Assembly: GCF_000732325.1 (NCBI RefSeq)
Contig: NZ_BBIW01000001.1
Location: 310,001 to 374,000, forward strand
Direction: 5' to 3'
Source: Paenibacillus sp. TCA20
GTDB lineage: Bacteria; Bacillota; Bacilli; Paenibacillales; Paenibacillaceae
Length of the DNA stretch: 64,000 bases
Part shown: piece by piece, positions 1 through 9,685 of the stretch
Position numbering within the stretch: the first letter of the stretch is position 1
Layout: every line of letters starts with the position of its first letter
The notes under the pieces: generated by a model
Told to the model about the DNA's origin: nothing
Database searches by the model: none
The model's input: the letters and a program-made list of their open reading frames with translations, nothing else
Program-made: the position numbers and the translations under genes

Positions 1-884
<884 letters not shown>

Positions 885-920
885 CCTGTTTCATTCATTG
901 TAAGTATGCTATACATCGAT

Positions 921-949
921 ATCGTACCACAATCCATGTAAGATGTGAA
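921..949 (-). promoter_or_regulatory. Sigma-A type promoter of rsmD-coaD
   Basis: On the reverse strand TTCACA (944-949) is followed after 17 bases by TACGAT (921-926), preceded by TGG as an extended -10. Transcription would start about 30 bases upstream of the rsmD ATG. This is seen in the sequence only; no start-site data are available. Confidence 0.6.
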
Positions 950-1010
950 AATATCGAAAGCGTAATTAGTCCGAAGGAAAAAATATTAACCAAGCGATGT
1001 ATAAACTGGA

Positions 1011-1146
1011 GGGCAGGCGGTCATGATGTAATTATCGGCATCAAAAGTGCCGTAGACAACCGCGGAGAAGACTTACGTTTCCCCATAAGCTCTTCGTCCG
1101 GTTTCTCCTCTCCCATGATAGGACGTCTCGAAAGAGGCGTCCGAAT
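1011..1146. ncRNA. Structured RNA region upstream of rsmD (candidate ylbH leader or small RNA)
   Basis: Several nested hairpins lie between rsmD and the next gene. GCGGT 1017-1021 pairs with ACCGC 1059-1063 and encloses GGCA 1037-1040 with TGCC 1048-1051. GAAGACTTA 1067-1075 pairs with TAAGCTCTTC 1086-1095 (one bulge). GGACGTCTC 1121-1129 pairs with GAGGCGTCC 1134-1142 across a GAAA loop. No convincing protein is encoded. Rfam has a ylbH leader family located upstream of ylbH, the Bacillus name of rsmD, and the position fits that. The strand is unclear: the GNRA tetraloop and the following U-rich terminator favour the + strand, while the leader name implies the - strand. The rest of 885-1248 holds the rsmD promoter and a terminator. 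Confidence 0.45.
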
Positions 1147-1181
1147 AAAAGCCTGCCAGGACTCCTGGCAGGCTTTTATTT
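1147..1181. terminator. Strong palindromic terminator
   Basis: A near-perfect inverted repeat AAAAGCCTGCCAGG / CCTGGCAGGCTTTT with a 3-base loop is followed on the + strand by ATTTTT. On the - strand it has a shorter T run and would end transcription of the small membrane gene at 1249-1443. On the + strand it would end a transcript covering the structured region. Confidence 0.75.
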
Positions 1182-1248
1182 TTCACTTGGTTGATATTAG
1201 CTCAAAAATTACTGCATCTTCGCCGTTCCAATCTTACTTTAAAGGAGA

Positions 1249-1443
1249 TCAAAGAATACGGCTTAATAATACAATGACACCAATGACGGCCAAGAGAATC
1301 AGAAGATTAGACACTTCTCTCCATAGTAACGGATAACCTTTTTCGTGCAGTTCCTGTTGTTTAATCTCAAAATTGGCCTTATCACTATAGGGATCAGCCG
1401 GCTCCGTATAGGGCCTGTTCTGTTCCTGAAGCGGATCATTCAT
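1249..1443 (-). CDS. Small single-pass membrane protein, function unknown
   Basis: A 64-residue protein with a charged hydrophilic N-terminal half (about residues 1-43) and one C-terminal hydrophobic helix (NLLILLAVIGVIVLLSRIL, about residues 46-64). It starts at an ATG preceded by GGAGGTGGAGACCT, a strong ribosome binding site, which is the main reason to accept so short a gene. The topology suggests a tail-anchored protein with the N-terminal part in the cytosol. I do not recognise a family. Confidence 0.6.
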   Translation of the reverse strand: MNDPLQEQNRPYTEPADPYSDKANFEIKQQELHEKGYPLLWREVSNLLILLAVIGVIVLLSRIL

Positions 1444-1509
1444 AGGTCTCCACCTCCATTAGGTTTTGAACCACATATCAATCAATACGCACCTATATGG
1501 AAACCGTTT

Positions 1510-2391
1510 CTATTTTATACCCTTATAACGGTAAGTGGGCTGTCCTTTTACGCCAGGCTTCACTCGAAATACACCGCCAGCATGCGGAGTCTCAAGCAGC
1601 TGCTCCTCACTAAGACCATTACGAGCCGTCGTGATGTACAGCTCATCCAGTTCTTCTCCTCCAAAACAGCAGGAGGTCACATTTGAAGCCGGCACTTCAA
1701 TATGCTGAATCAGGCTGCCTGTGTCCGGATTCCAGCGAGATACCTGGGAACCGCCATAGTGTGCCACCCATATCATCCCTTCTGCATCTACCGTCAACCC
1801 ATCAGGGAAGCCGGTTCCTTCCGGCAGAGAGAACAAGGTTATACGATTCGAAATTTCACCGCTATCGAGATCAAAATCAAACTGATCAATCCGGCCTGTC
1901 GGCGTATCAATATAGTACATCTTCTTATGATCCGGGTGAAACCCCAGACCATTAGACAGAGAAACGTCCGTAAGCACGGTTTTGACTTGACCATCATTCA
2001 TTAGACAGTACAATGCGCCTTGATTCTTCTTGTCAGTCAGACTCATCGTTCCCGCCCAAAACCGGCCCTTCGGATCACATTTTCCATCATTAAACCGGTT
2101 ATCATCCCTATGACTTTCCGGATTATGAAGCAGGGTAAGTTTGCCCGAAGCCAGATCATACCTATGGAACCCACTTTTTAAGGCAACCATGACACGATCT
2201 TGATCATAGGGGACAACCGCTCCAATATGCTGTCCCACCTCATGCACCGTGTCCCTTCCTGAACTTGGATCATAAATATGAAGCTTGAAGCCTTCGATAT
2301 CAACCCAGTACAGGCGTTTCTCATCTGCATCCCAGCTTGGCCCCTCTGCCAGTCTTGCCTTTGCGTCAATGACCAGTTCTAGTTCTGTCAT
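1510..2391 (-). CDS. SMP-30/gluconolactonase/LRE family protein
   Basis: A 293-residue six-bladed beta-propeller of the SMP-30 family, whose members are metal-dependent sugar lactonases. Visible hallmarks are LAEGPSWD near residue 14 (metal-binding Glu), RFNDGKCDPKGRFWAGTMS near 100-118, SNGLGFHPD near 145, and PDGLTVDAEGMIWVAHYGG near 196-214 (metal-binding Asp). It lies just downstream of an SGNH hydrolase gene on the same strand (11 bases between them), so they are probably co-transcribed. In this setting a role in aldonolactone or uronate lactone hydrolysis is likely, but the substrate cannot be read from the sequence. Confidence 0.85.
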   Translation of the reverse strand: MTELELVIDAKARLAEGPSWDADEKRLYWVDIEGFKLHIYDPSSGRDTVHEVGQHIGAVVPYDQDRVMVALKSGFHRYDLASGKLTLLHNPESHRDDNRFNDGKCDPKGRFWAGTMSLTDKKNQGALYCLMNDGQVKTVLTDVSLSNGLGFHPDHKKMYYIDTPTGRIDQFDFDLDSGEISNRITLFSLPEGTGFPDGLTVDAEGMIWVAHYGGSQVSRWNPDTGSLIQHIEVPASNVTSCCFGGEELDELYITTARNGLSEEQLLETPHAGGVFRVKPGVKGQPTYRYKGIK

Positions 2392-2402
2392 CCAATCCCT
2401 CC

Positions 2403-3053
2403 TTATTTATTCCAATCAAAGCCGATGCTGTTCAAGAAGGCGCGTGCCAGAACCATATGTCCCGTGTGGTTGGGATGTACGCGGTCCCATGCAATAGCTC
2501 CTGGGTACAGCTGCTTCCAGAGGGGTTCATATGCAGCCTGTGTATCTACAAATACGGCATCATATTCCTCAGCAACACGTTTGACAGCAGCACCGTACAG
2601 ATCCATCGTCGAGCGCATGGGATCTTCTATACTTGGCTCCAGGTAATAAGGTGTCATTAGGACAAGACCCTTCACCTGAGGACGCACCGAAGCAACCAGC
2701 TCACGCAGAGTAGCCTCATACTCATCCAGAAACACATGAAGCTCTCTTCGCTGCGGACTGTCAAACTGACGCCATACGTCATTGATCCCAATCATTACAG
2801 ACAGCCAGTCCGGCTGAAGATCAAGTACATCCTCCTGCCAGCGATTTTTCAGATCCCTAACATTGTTTCCGCCTATCCCTACATTAATTACACGAGTATT
2901 CAATTCTGGATATACGCTTTGGAGCAAAGCATCCACATGATATACATACCCATTGCCAAGCCCCATGCTTCCTTCACCTACGGGACGTGTTCTTCCGCAA
3001 TCGGTTACCGAATCCCCAATAAAAACCAATTTATCATTCTGAGCCAGCTTCAT
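2403..3053 (-). CDS. SGNH/GDSL hydrolase, probable carbohydrate esterase
   Basis: A cytosolic SGNH-fold esterase of about 216 residues with no signal peptide. Block I is FIGDSVTDCGR (catalytic Ser), block II GIGGNNVRDL, block III GINDVW, and block V DRVHPNHTGH (catalytic Asp and His). The start chosen is MKLAQNDK at 3053, because GGGAGAGGGAAGGT lies just before it and an upstream in-frame start has no ribosome site. The overall pattern resembles intracellular deacetylases of plant polysaccharide loci such as the rhamnogalacturonan acetylesterase-like group. Its neighbours, an SMP-30 protein and an acetyl-esterase, support a role in removing acetyl groups from imported oligosaccharides. Confidence 0.85.
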   Translation of the reverse strand: MKLAQNDKLVFIGDSVTDCGRTRPVGEGSMGLGNGYVYHVDALLQSVYPELNTRVINVGIGGNNVRDLKNRWQEDVLDLQPDWLSVMIGINDVWRQFDSPQRRELHVFLDEYEATLRELVASVRPQVKGLVLMTPYYLEPSIEDPMRSTMDLYGAAVKRVAEEYDAVFVDTQAAYEPLWKQLYPGAIAWDRVHPNHTGHMVLARAFLNSIGFDWNK

Positions 3054-3158
3054 ACCTTCCCTCTCCCTATCCAATATTAAATCGCAGCTTATGTAAATCA
3101 CTTATAGTAAGGCAAGTAGACTAAGGCAGCGTTTACAGTAATGCGTTTCAGATGAAGA

Positions 3159-3947
3159 TTACCAGCCCTGCTGCTTAAGCCAGGATATACATAAGCCCTT
3201 CCAGCGGCCTGTCGTTCCTTCCAGCTCCTCTGCCAGCCCAAGGCCATGACGTCCTGCTTCAAATACATGCAGCTCATGAGGCACTCCCGCCTTGGTCAAG
3301 GACAATGACATCTCCAGACTATTCTGCAGCGGTACCGCCGCATCCTCGTGGGTATGCCATATGAAGGCAGGCGGCGTCTGGCTCGTTACCTGACGTTCAG
3401 CACTGTATTGTCTGACCAATTCCTCATCCGGCTTCTCGCCAAGCAGTGCATCCTTTGAACCTTGATGACCATAATCCTCCATCGTAATGACAGGATAACA
3501 CAGCACAATGCGATCCGGCCTTGAACTAACCCGCTCAAGCGGATCAACGCTCTCTGGATCTCCTTCCACCCACATCGTTCCTGCACTTGCCGTCAAATGA
3601 CCTCCAGCGGAAAAACCGAGCATCGCAATCTTGTTCGGATTAATCCCATACTTATCGCTGCTCGCTCTCACATATTGAACGGCTCTCCTTGCATCAGACA
3701 ATGCAGCGGGCTGACGATGAGGAGTGATTCGATATTTAAGGACAAAAGCCGAAATGCCTGCTTGATTCAGCCACTCCGCAACCGGTCCGCCTTCATGATC
3801 AGCTAAGTGACAATATCCGCCTCCGGGACACACGATAACGCAGCTGTCAGCTCCCTCGACCAGATAAGGAGTCAAGGTGGGAGAATCATCTTCCAATCCA
3901 GCGGCCGCATACGGCGGCACTCCAGACCATAATTTTATTGACTGCAC
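3159..3947 (-). CDS. Alpha/beta hydrolase, acetyl-esterase type
   Basis: A 262-residue alpha/beta hydrolase related to intracellular acetyl-xylan/pectin esterases and the BD-FAE group. The oxyanion-hole segment is VCPGGGYCHLADHEG near residues 40-55, the nucleophile elbow is GFSAGGH near 115, and the Asp and His of the triad are likely in HTHEDAAVP and EAGRHGLGL. There is no signal peptide, so it acts on imported oligosaccharides. A cre-like site lies 52 bases upstream (3999-4012), suggesting catabolite repression. It is transcribed in the same direction as the SGNH hydrolase and SMP-30 genes. Confidence 0.85.
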   Translation of the reverse strand: MQSIKLWSGVPPYAAAGLEDDSPTLTPYLVEGADSCVIVCPGGGYCHLADHEGGPVAEWLNQAGISAFVLKYRITPHRQPAALSDARRAVQYVRASSDKYGINPNKIAMLGFSAGGHLTASAGTMWVEGDPESVDPLERVSSRPDRIVLCYPVITMEDYGHQGSKDALLGEKPDEELVRQYSAERQVTSQTPPAFIWHTHEDAAVPLQNSLEMSLSLTKAGVPHELHVFEAGRHGLGLAEELEGTTGRWKGLCISWLKQQGW

Positions 3948-3998
3948 AACCAGCCCTCCTAAGCTATAAATAGAATAATTTTAATCCATCATCCTACA

Positions 3999-4012
3999 TT
4001 AAATCGTTTTCA
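3999..4012 (-). promoter_or_regulatory. Candidate CcpA cre box upstream of the acetyl-esterase
   Basis: Read on the reverse strand the site is TGAAAACGATTTAA, which matches the Firmicute cre consensus TGWNANCGNTNWCA at 13 of 14 positions (position 13 differs). It sits 52 bases upstream of the esterase start. Confidence 0.5.
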
Positions 4013-4030
4013 TCAATCATTATTTTAGGC

Positions 4031-4864
4031 CTAGTAGAGCGTTCGGAAATGCTCGGGGGTAATTCCCTCTATTCTCCGAAATGTAGCGACAAAATGACTC
4101 GCATCACGGAAGCCTACTCTGCCAGCCGTCTCCTTCACTGTAAGATGAGGCTCTGATGTCATGATCTCCTTGGATTTACGTATTCTTTTCAGAATAAAAT
4201 AGCTGTACGCCGTAATGCCAAATGTCTGCTTGAACATCATATTCAGATATCTGGGGGAGACCGAGAGCACCTCCGCCATTTCCATGAGCCCCACACCAGG
4301 ATCGCTTATCTTCTCTTCCATAAATGACAGCAAGGGTGCTAATCGATCCATAGCATGTGAGAGGGAGAGCGTATTGCCGGTTGTCCCATGCTTTTTGAGC
4401 AGCAGTAAGAACCGATAAATATCTCCTGACGCGTCCAGCCCCGTTAGATCAAAATCGCTGCCGATGGAATCAAGAACCTTTTTGCTATAAATCTGAAGCT
4501 CCGAGCTCACTTTCCACTGATAATAAGCAGATTCCTGCAAGTCCAGTGAGGATAGGATCGCTGCTGCCTGCGGACCGCTGAATGTAATATATATCGTTGA
4601 CCAGCCTTCACCTCTCCCGCTGTAATGATGCGGCACATTAGGAGCAAGCAGGATGCCCGTCCCTTTAGGAAGTGGATAGGTTCTGCCCTCAAATGAAAAT
4701 GTCCCCTCACCATCTACCGTTTGCAGCCAGTGATAACAGGGATAGCCAGCGGACCGCTCAATCGGCTCCTGATTGTTGTTCTCTCCTATGCTCTCTATAA
4801 ACAGGGGCAGAGGATGCTCCTTCCCTGTCATAAAAAAACGCTGATGGTCTTTGCTCAGCCACAT
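4031..4864 (-). CDS. AraC family transcriptional regulator (cupin sensor)
   Basis: A 277-residue regulator with an N-terminal AraC-type cupin (about residues 20-150, including GEGTFSFEGRTYPLPKGTGILLAPNVPHHY) and a C-terminal double helix-turn-helix (about 185-277, including VSPRYLNMMFKQTFGITAYSYF and VGFRDASHFVATFRR). Such proteins bind a sugar and activate neighbouring catabolic genes. It is divergent from the GH42 beta-galactosidase at 4978, and the AT-rich region between them carries a 17-bp palindrome, so it most likely controls that enzyme. The ligand is unknown. Confidence 0.9.
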   Translation of the reverse strand: MWLSKDHQRFFMTGKEHPLPLFIESIGENNNQEPIERSAGYPCYHWLQTVDGEGTFSFEGRTYPLPKGTGILLAPNVPHHYSGRGEGWSTIYITFSGPQAAAILSSLDLQESAYYQWKVSSELQIYSKKVLDSIGSDFDLTGLDASGDIYRFLLLLKKHGTTGNTLSLSHAMDRLAPLLSFMEEKISDPGVGLMEMAEVLSVSPRYLNMMFKQTFGITAYSYFILKRIRKSKEIMTSEPHLTVKETAGRVGFRDASHFVATFRRIEGITPEHFRTLY

Positions 4865-4913
4865 ATCCTTCGTTCCTCTACTTCCATATTATTATATAGT
4901 CCATAACAATTCT

Positions 4914-4930
4914 TATATTTTAAAAATATA
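4914..4930. promoter_or_regulatory. Perfect palindrome in the AraC/GH42 divergent promoter region
   Basis: TATATTTT-A-AAAATATA is an 8-1-8 inverted repeat in the centre of the 113-base region between the AraC gene and the GH42 gene. The stretch is very AT-rich and must hold both promoters. The palindrome may be an operator, but low complexity makes chance possible. Confidence 0.35.
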
Positions 4931-4977
4931 ATTCATATTATATGATTGAATTATTCTTATACAAGAGGTGAGTTCAC

Positions 4978-7005
4978 TTGATTAGTACGAAGCTTCCTAA
5001 AATGTTCTACGGCGGAGACTACAATCCTGAGCAATGGGATCAGGCTACACATCAAGAAGATCTGCGCATGTTCAAGCTCGCAGGGATTGATATTGCGACA
5101 ATTAACGTTTTTTCCTGGGCCAAGAATCAGCCTGATGAGATCACATATAATTTTGGATGGCTCGATGAGCTGATCGACAGTCTTTATGAAAGCGGTGTCT
5201 ATGTATGCCTTGCAACGAGCACCGGCGCTCATCCCGCATGGATGGCAACGAAATATCCTGACGTACTGCGGGTAGATAAGGACGGACGTAAACGCAAATT
5301 TGGAGGCCGTCATAACTCCTGCCCGAACAGTCCGACTTACCGGCTCTACTCCGAGCGTATTGCGGACAAGCTGGCAGAACGCTACAAGGATCATCCTGCG
5401 GTTCTCGTTTGGCATGTGTCGAACGAATATGGGGGCGACTGCTACTGTGACAACTGTGAACGTGCATTCCGTGTCTGGCTGAAGGAGAAATATCAGACAC
5501 TTGATCAGCTGAACAGAGCCTGGAATACGGCATTCTGGGGACATACGTTCTATGATTGGGATGAAATTGTGCTGCCAAGCAACCTGAGCGAGGAATGGGG
5601 AGATCGTTCCACGAACTTCCAAGGAATCTCTCTGGATTACTCCAGATTTAATTCTGACAGCATGCTGAACTGCTACAAGCTGGAGTACGACGCAATTAAG
5701 AGGCATGTGCCTGAATCTGTTGTGACTACCAATCTGATGGGCTTCTTCAAGCAGCTGGATTACTTTAAATGGGCCAAATACATGGACATTATTTCATGGG
5801 ACAGCTATCCAAGCCTAACGACTCCGCCAAGCGAAACTGCCATGGCGAATGATCTCATGCGCGGACTCAAGGACGGAATGCCGTTCATGCTGATGGAGCA
5901 AACGCCAAGCCAGCAGAACTGGCAGCCGTACAACTCACTTAAGCGTCCGGGTGTCATGCGCCTGCAGAGCTATCAGACTGTAGCCCATGGCGCAGATACG
6001 GTCATGTTCTTCCAGCTCCGAAGATCCATCGGTGCCTGTGAGAAGTACCACGGCGCTGTTATTGAGCACGTCGGGCATGAGAATACACGCGTATTCCGTG
6101 AAGTAGCTCAGCTTGGTAAGGAGCTGCAGCGCATCGGAGATCGCCTCTTAGATTCGCGCGCTGATGCCAAAGCCGCCATTGTATTCGATTGGGACAACTG
6201 GTGGGCGATTGAGAAATCGAGCGGTCCAACGATCGCTCTGAATTACGTGCAACAGATTCACAAATATTACGCGTCCTTCTACAACCGAAATGTTCAGGTC
6301 GACATGGTAAGTGTGGATACCGATCTAAGCGCATATGATCTTGTTGTTGCTCCGGTTCTGTACATGGTTAAGCCTGGATTCGCTGAGAAATTGGAAGCCT
6401 TCGTAGAGAATGGCGGAACGTTCCTGACGACATTCTTCAGCGGTATTGTAAATGAAAATGATCTGGTCACGGTCGGCGGATATCCTGGAGAGCTGCGGAA
6501 AATGCTGGGCATTTGGGTTGAGGAGATTGATGCTCTGTTCCCGGATCAGAAGAATAAGATTGTTCTGAAAGATAAGTTCGGCAAGCTTCAAGGCAGCTAC
6601 GAATGCGGCATGCTATGTGATCTACTGCATACGGAAGGTGCTGAGGTTATTGCGGAATACGGCGAAGATTTCTACAAGGGAATGCCTGCGGTGACTCGCA
6701 ATACGTTTGGCAAAGGCGAAGCATATTACGTAGCAACCGATCCAGAACAAGGCTTCCTCGATGAACTGATTGAGAAGATTACAACGGACAAAGGAATTCA
6801 CCCTAACCTCTCAGCTCCATCCGGTGTTGAGGTCAGCCGCCGTGTCAAGGATGGCATCTCCTATCTGTTCGTGCTTAATCACAATACGGAGGCCGTATCC
6901 TATGATCTAGGCCAATTAGAGGCTGAAGATCTAATCAGTGGCAGTCAGCTCAGCGGCATGGTATCCATTGAAGGCCGTGACGTTCAAATTTTGGAAGTCA
7001 AATAA
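4978..7005 (+). CDS. GH42 beta-galactosidase (first copy)
   Basis: A 675-residue family 42 beta-galactosidase that releases galactose from beta-galactosides in the cytosol (no signal peptide). The start is a TTG preceded by GAGGTG. Motifs include YGGDYNPEQW near residue 11, the acid/base Glu150 in HVSNEYGG, and the nucleophile Glu307 in FMLMEQTPS. The zinc-site cysteines are present (Cys115, Cys155, Cys157, Cys160). Length and domain order (TIM barrel, trimerisation domain, small C-terminal beta domain) are normal for the family. It is divergent from an AraC regulator. A second GH42 gene lies at 48684-50771. Confidence 0.95.
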   Translation: MISTKLPKMFYGGDYNPEQWDQATHQEDLRMFKLAGIDIATINVFSWAKNQPDEITYNFGWLDELIDSLYESGVYVCLATSTGAHPAWMATKYPDVLRVDKDGRKRKFGGRHNSCPNSPTYRLYSERIADKLAERYKDHPAVLVWHVSNEYGGDCYCDNCERAFRVWLKEKYQTLDQLNRAWNTAFWGHTFYDWDEIVLPSNLSEEWGDRSTNFQGISLDYSRFNSDSMLNCYKLEYDAIKRHVPESVVTTNLMGFFKQLDYFKWAKYMDIISWDSYPSLTTPPSETAMANDLMRGLKDGMPFMLMEQTPSQQNWQPYNSLKRPGVMRLQSYQTVAHGADTVMFFQLRRSIGACEKYHGAVIEHVGHENTRVFREVAQLGKELQRIGDRLLDSRADAKAAIVFDWDNWWAIEKSSGPTIALNYVQQIHKYYASFYNRNVQVDMVSVDTDLSAYDLVVAPVLYMVKPGFAEKLEAFVENGGTFLTTFFSGIVNENDLVTVGGYPGELRKMLGIWVEEIDALFPDQKNKIVLKDKFGKLQGSYECGMLCDLLHTEGAEVIAEYGEDFYKGMPAVTRNTFGKGEAYYVATDPEQGFLDELIEKITTDKGIHPNLSAPSGVEVSRRVKDGISYLFVLNHNTEAVSYDLGQLEAEDLISGSQLSGMVSIEGRDVQILEVK

Positions 7006-7025
7006 TCTGGCAAGAAACAAGCGTT

Positions 7026-7052
7026 ATCCCGTATCCATTATGGATACGGGAT
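7026..7052 (+). terminator. Terminator hairpin after GH42
   Basis: ATCCCGTATCC and GGATACGGGAT form a perfect 11-bp stem with a 5-base loop, 20 bases after the stop. The following T run is weak (ATTTCT). Confidence 0.6.
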
Positions 7053-7189
7053 ATTTCTACTTCCTATGAATCTGGGAGGAAAATCAGAATGCAGTAAGGA
7101 ATACATCTGGAAGCTAAAATATTTCTAGTTCTATAGCCTGCTATATGCAACCCGTTTCCTTAATTCAAATATACTAAGGAGTTGATTCT

Positions 7190-8101
7190 GTGATGAAAAA
7201 GTATCCTCTGCTGGATATCTCTCACCCTATCGTACAGCAAGCAAGTGACTTTATTTATAAGAACGCCCGTCTCTTGGATCGTCTCCGATTCGCACATCTC
7301 AGTGGACAGGGATCACCTGAAGCGGTCTTGCAAGCATTAGCTGCATATCAGAACAAGGACGGTGGATTCGGTCATGCTCTTGAACCTGACATCCGTAGTC
7401 CGTACAGCCAGCCGCAGGGAGCAGAATTTGCACTGCATTTGATGGACGAAACAGGGGTTTTCCCTGAGAGCTTAATGACAGGACTAGGACAATTCCTTGA
7501 ACAACATTCGAATCCTCATACAGGGGGATGGCCCTACGCCTTCCGCAGTGTAAACGAGCATCCTCATGCTCCTTGGTGGACCACGGAATCGGATGATACG
7601 GCTTCCATTAATCCTACCGGCTCGATTGTAGCCCTCCTGCTGAAATCAAGAGACTGGCATCCATTCCTCAAAGAGAAATGGTTGAACCGAGCTATTCAAT
7701 ATACATGGGATACGGTAGAGAGTGCCGATCTAACAGGATTCCACAACTGCATCCACGCTGTTCACTTTCTCGAACAGCAGACAGGGGATCCCCGTGCTGC
7801 AGCGGTGAAGAGCAGAGTAGATCAGCACTTATCCGAGCCGGGTGTCATTGAACTTGATCCTAGGGCTGAAGGGTATGTGCAAAAAGTGCTCGACTGGGCA
7901 CCAAATTCAACCAGTTATGCTGCCCAGTTCGTCCCTGAGGAGATTCTCTCACTCCATCTCGATCATCTAGTCTCGGAACAACAGGCTGATGGCGGGTGGC
8001 CCATCTCATGGGAACCACTGAGCTCAGCAGCCGAGAATGAATGGCGGGGACATCTCACGATCGAGCGGCTGAAGACACTTTCGAGCTACGGCCGATTATA
8101 A
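7190..8101 (+). CDS. Squalene/prenyltransferase-fold (alpha-alpha barrel) protein, function unknown
   Basis: A 303-residue soluble protein with repeated motifs typical of the terpenoid cyclase/protein prenyltransferase alpha-alpha fold: AYQNKDGGFGHALEPDIRSP near residue 60, HTGGWPYAF near 110, and QQADGGWPISWEP near 265. No DXDD cyclase motif is obvious, so an actual terpene cyclase is doubtful. GTG (7190) or the adjacent ATG (7193) may start translation; AAGGAG lies 8 or 11 bases before them. It is a single-gene unit between the GH42 gene and a bidirectional terminator. A role in glycan handling is only a guess from location. Confidence 0.75.
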   Translation: MMKKYPLLDISHPIVQQASDFIYKNARLLDRLRFAHLSGQGSPEAVLQALAAYQNKDGGFGHALEPDIRSPYSQPQGAEFALHLMDETGVFPESLMTGLGQFLEQHSNPHTGGWPYAFRSVNEHPHAPWWTTESDDTASINPTGSIVALLLKSRDWHPFLKEKWLNRAIQYTWDTVESADLTGFHNCIHAVHFLEQQTGDPRAAAVKSRVDQHLSEPGVIELDPRAEGYVQKVLDWAPNSTSYAAQFVPEEILSLHLDHLVSEQQADGGWPISWEPLSSAAENEWRGHLTIERLKTLSSYGRL

Positions 8102-8108
8102 CCAAAAG

Positions 8109-8150
8109 AAATAAGCTTCCGGCAGCTCAGAAACAGCCGGAAGCTTATTT
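8109..8150. terminator. Bidirectional terminator between convergent genes
   Basis: AAATAAGCTTCCGGC and GCCGGAAGCTTATTT form a perfect 15-bp stem, T-rich on both strands, between the 8101 stop and the uxaA stop at 8171. Confidence 0.85.
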
Positions 8151-8170
8151 TTGATGAATCCACCGATGTG

Positions 8171-9685
8171 CTACAGGATTACGCCGTCCTTAAATATGGC
8201 AATTTCACGGAAACCGTGCTGCTCACTGTTTGTCTCTGCACGACCGGATGCAATATCCACGAGCTGGCTTAACAGCTGAACAGCTGCATCATCCATGCTG
8301 ATCCCTTCGAGCAGCTGCCCTGCATTATAATCAATCCAGTGCTTCTTCCTGCGAGCCAGGTCGGAATTGGTTGCGATCTTCACCGTAGGTACAGGTCCGC
8401 CAAACGGCGTCCCTCTGCCTGTCGTGAATAAAACGATGTGCGCACCCGCTGCGGATAGTGCCGTAACGGAGACCAGGTCGTTGCCGGGAGCTTCAACAAT
8501 GTTAAGCCCTGGCTTAGTCGTCCTGTTTCCATAAGACAGAATATCTACCACTTCTGAGCGCCCGCCTTTTTGAGTACAACCAAGTGATTTCTCCTCCAGA
8601 GTAGTAATACCCCCTGCTTTATTACCTGGAGAGGGATTCTCATAAATGTTCTGACCGTGGTTTACAAAATACTGCTTGAACCCATTGATCAGCTTAACGA
8701 GCTCATCATATACCCCTTGGTTTGCAGCACGGTTCATCAGGATGGTCTCCGCTCCGAACATTTCAGGAACCTCTGTTAGAATAGCCGTGCCTCCTGCTGC
8801 TACAAGCAGATCAGATACGACACCAACGAGGGGATTGGCCGTAATACCGGAGAAGCCATCCGAGCCACCGCATTTGAGACCGATCTTCAACTTGGATAAC
8901 GGCAGCGGCTCACGACGTGTATGCTCGGCCTGCTCGACCAGCTCTTCAATTAATCTCATGCCTTCGCTCAGCTCATCATCCGTTTCCTGTGCTTTGAGAA
9001 AACGCACTTTATGATGATACTCCGCAGGAATAAACGACTTGAAATCATCGACCTGATTGTTCTCACAGCCTAGACCAATAACGAGCACCCCTCCAGCATT
9101 CGGGTGTACAACGAGTGAAGCAAGGAGCTGCTGTGTATACTTCAAGTCATCGCCAAGCTGTGAGCAGCCAAAGGGGTGAGGAAAATGATATACTCCGTCA
9201 ACACGTCCCTTGAATTCGCCTTCTCCCATCCGGGCCAATGCTTCACATACCTTGTTAATGCAGCCGACCGTATTAATAATCCAGATCTCATTTCGAATTC
9301 CGGCTTCGCCGTTCGGACGCAGATAACCGTCGAACGTCAGGAGATGAGCAGGCGGTGCGGGAAGCGCTTCTGGCTCGGTTTTTTCGTATTCATATTCGAG
9401 GAGTCCAGATAGACCGGTTGCGAGATTATGAGTATGAATCCAGCTGCCTGGCAAGATTTGTTCTTTGGCCACGCCGATAGAGTAGCCGTATTTGAGTACA
9501 TTCTCCCCTGCCAGGATCTGCCGGGCAGCAATTTTGTGACCCTTCGGAATGTCTTCAGTCAAAGTTATGGTTGAGGAAGAATTCCGTTCAATCACTTCTC
9601 CCTTTTTATAATCACGAAGAGCAATAATTACATCATCTTTCTCCCGAATGATGGTGAAGTCCTGTGTTCGATGAATGGTGCTCAT
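8171..9685 (-). CDS. uxaA: Altronate dehydratase
   Basis: UxaA dehydrates D-altronate to 2-keto-3-deoxygluconate in galacturonate breakdown. The protein (504 residues from this start) has the N-terminal SAF domain (about residues 1-100) and the large UxaA catalytic domain with the signatures GCSQLGDD, VIGLGCENNQ, KCGGSDGFSGITANP, GAETILMNRA and FTTGRGTPFGGPVPT. The start used, MSTIHRTQ, is an ATG overlapping the uxaB stop (ATGA) and preceded by GGGAAGGGG, so the two genes are translationally coupled. Full length for the family. Confidence 0.95.
   Translation of the reverse strand: MSTIHRTQDFTIIREKDDVIIALRDYKKGEVIERNSSSTITLTEDIPKGHKIAARQILAGENVLKYGYSIGVAKEQILPGSWIHTHNLATGLSGLLEYEYEKTEPEALPAPPAHLLTFDGYLRPNGEAGIRNEIWIINTVGCINKVCEALARMGEGEFKGRVDGVYHFPHPFGCSQLGDDLKYTQQLLASLVVHPNAGGVLVIGLGCENNQVDDFKSFIPAEYHHKVRFLKAQETDDELSEGMRLIEELVEQAEHTRREPLPLSKLKIGLKCGGSDGFSGITANPLVGVVSDLLVAAGGTAILTEVPEMFGAETILMNRAANQGVYDELVKLINGFKQYFVNHGQNIYENPSPGNKAGGITTLEEKSLGCTQKGGRSEVVDILSYGNRTTKPGLNIVEAPGNDLVSVTALSAAGAHIVLFTTGRGTPFGGPVPTVKIATNSDLARRKKHWIDYNAGQLLEGISMDDAAVQLLSQLVDIASGRAETNSEQHGFREIAIFKDGVIL

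Noticed and set aside
4957..5706. 249-codon open frame antisense to the first GH42 gene
   Set aside because: It lies opposite a clearly conserved enzyme, is Cys/Ile/Val-rich without motifs, and has no start signals.
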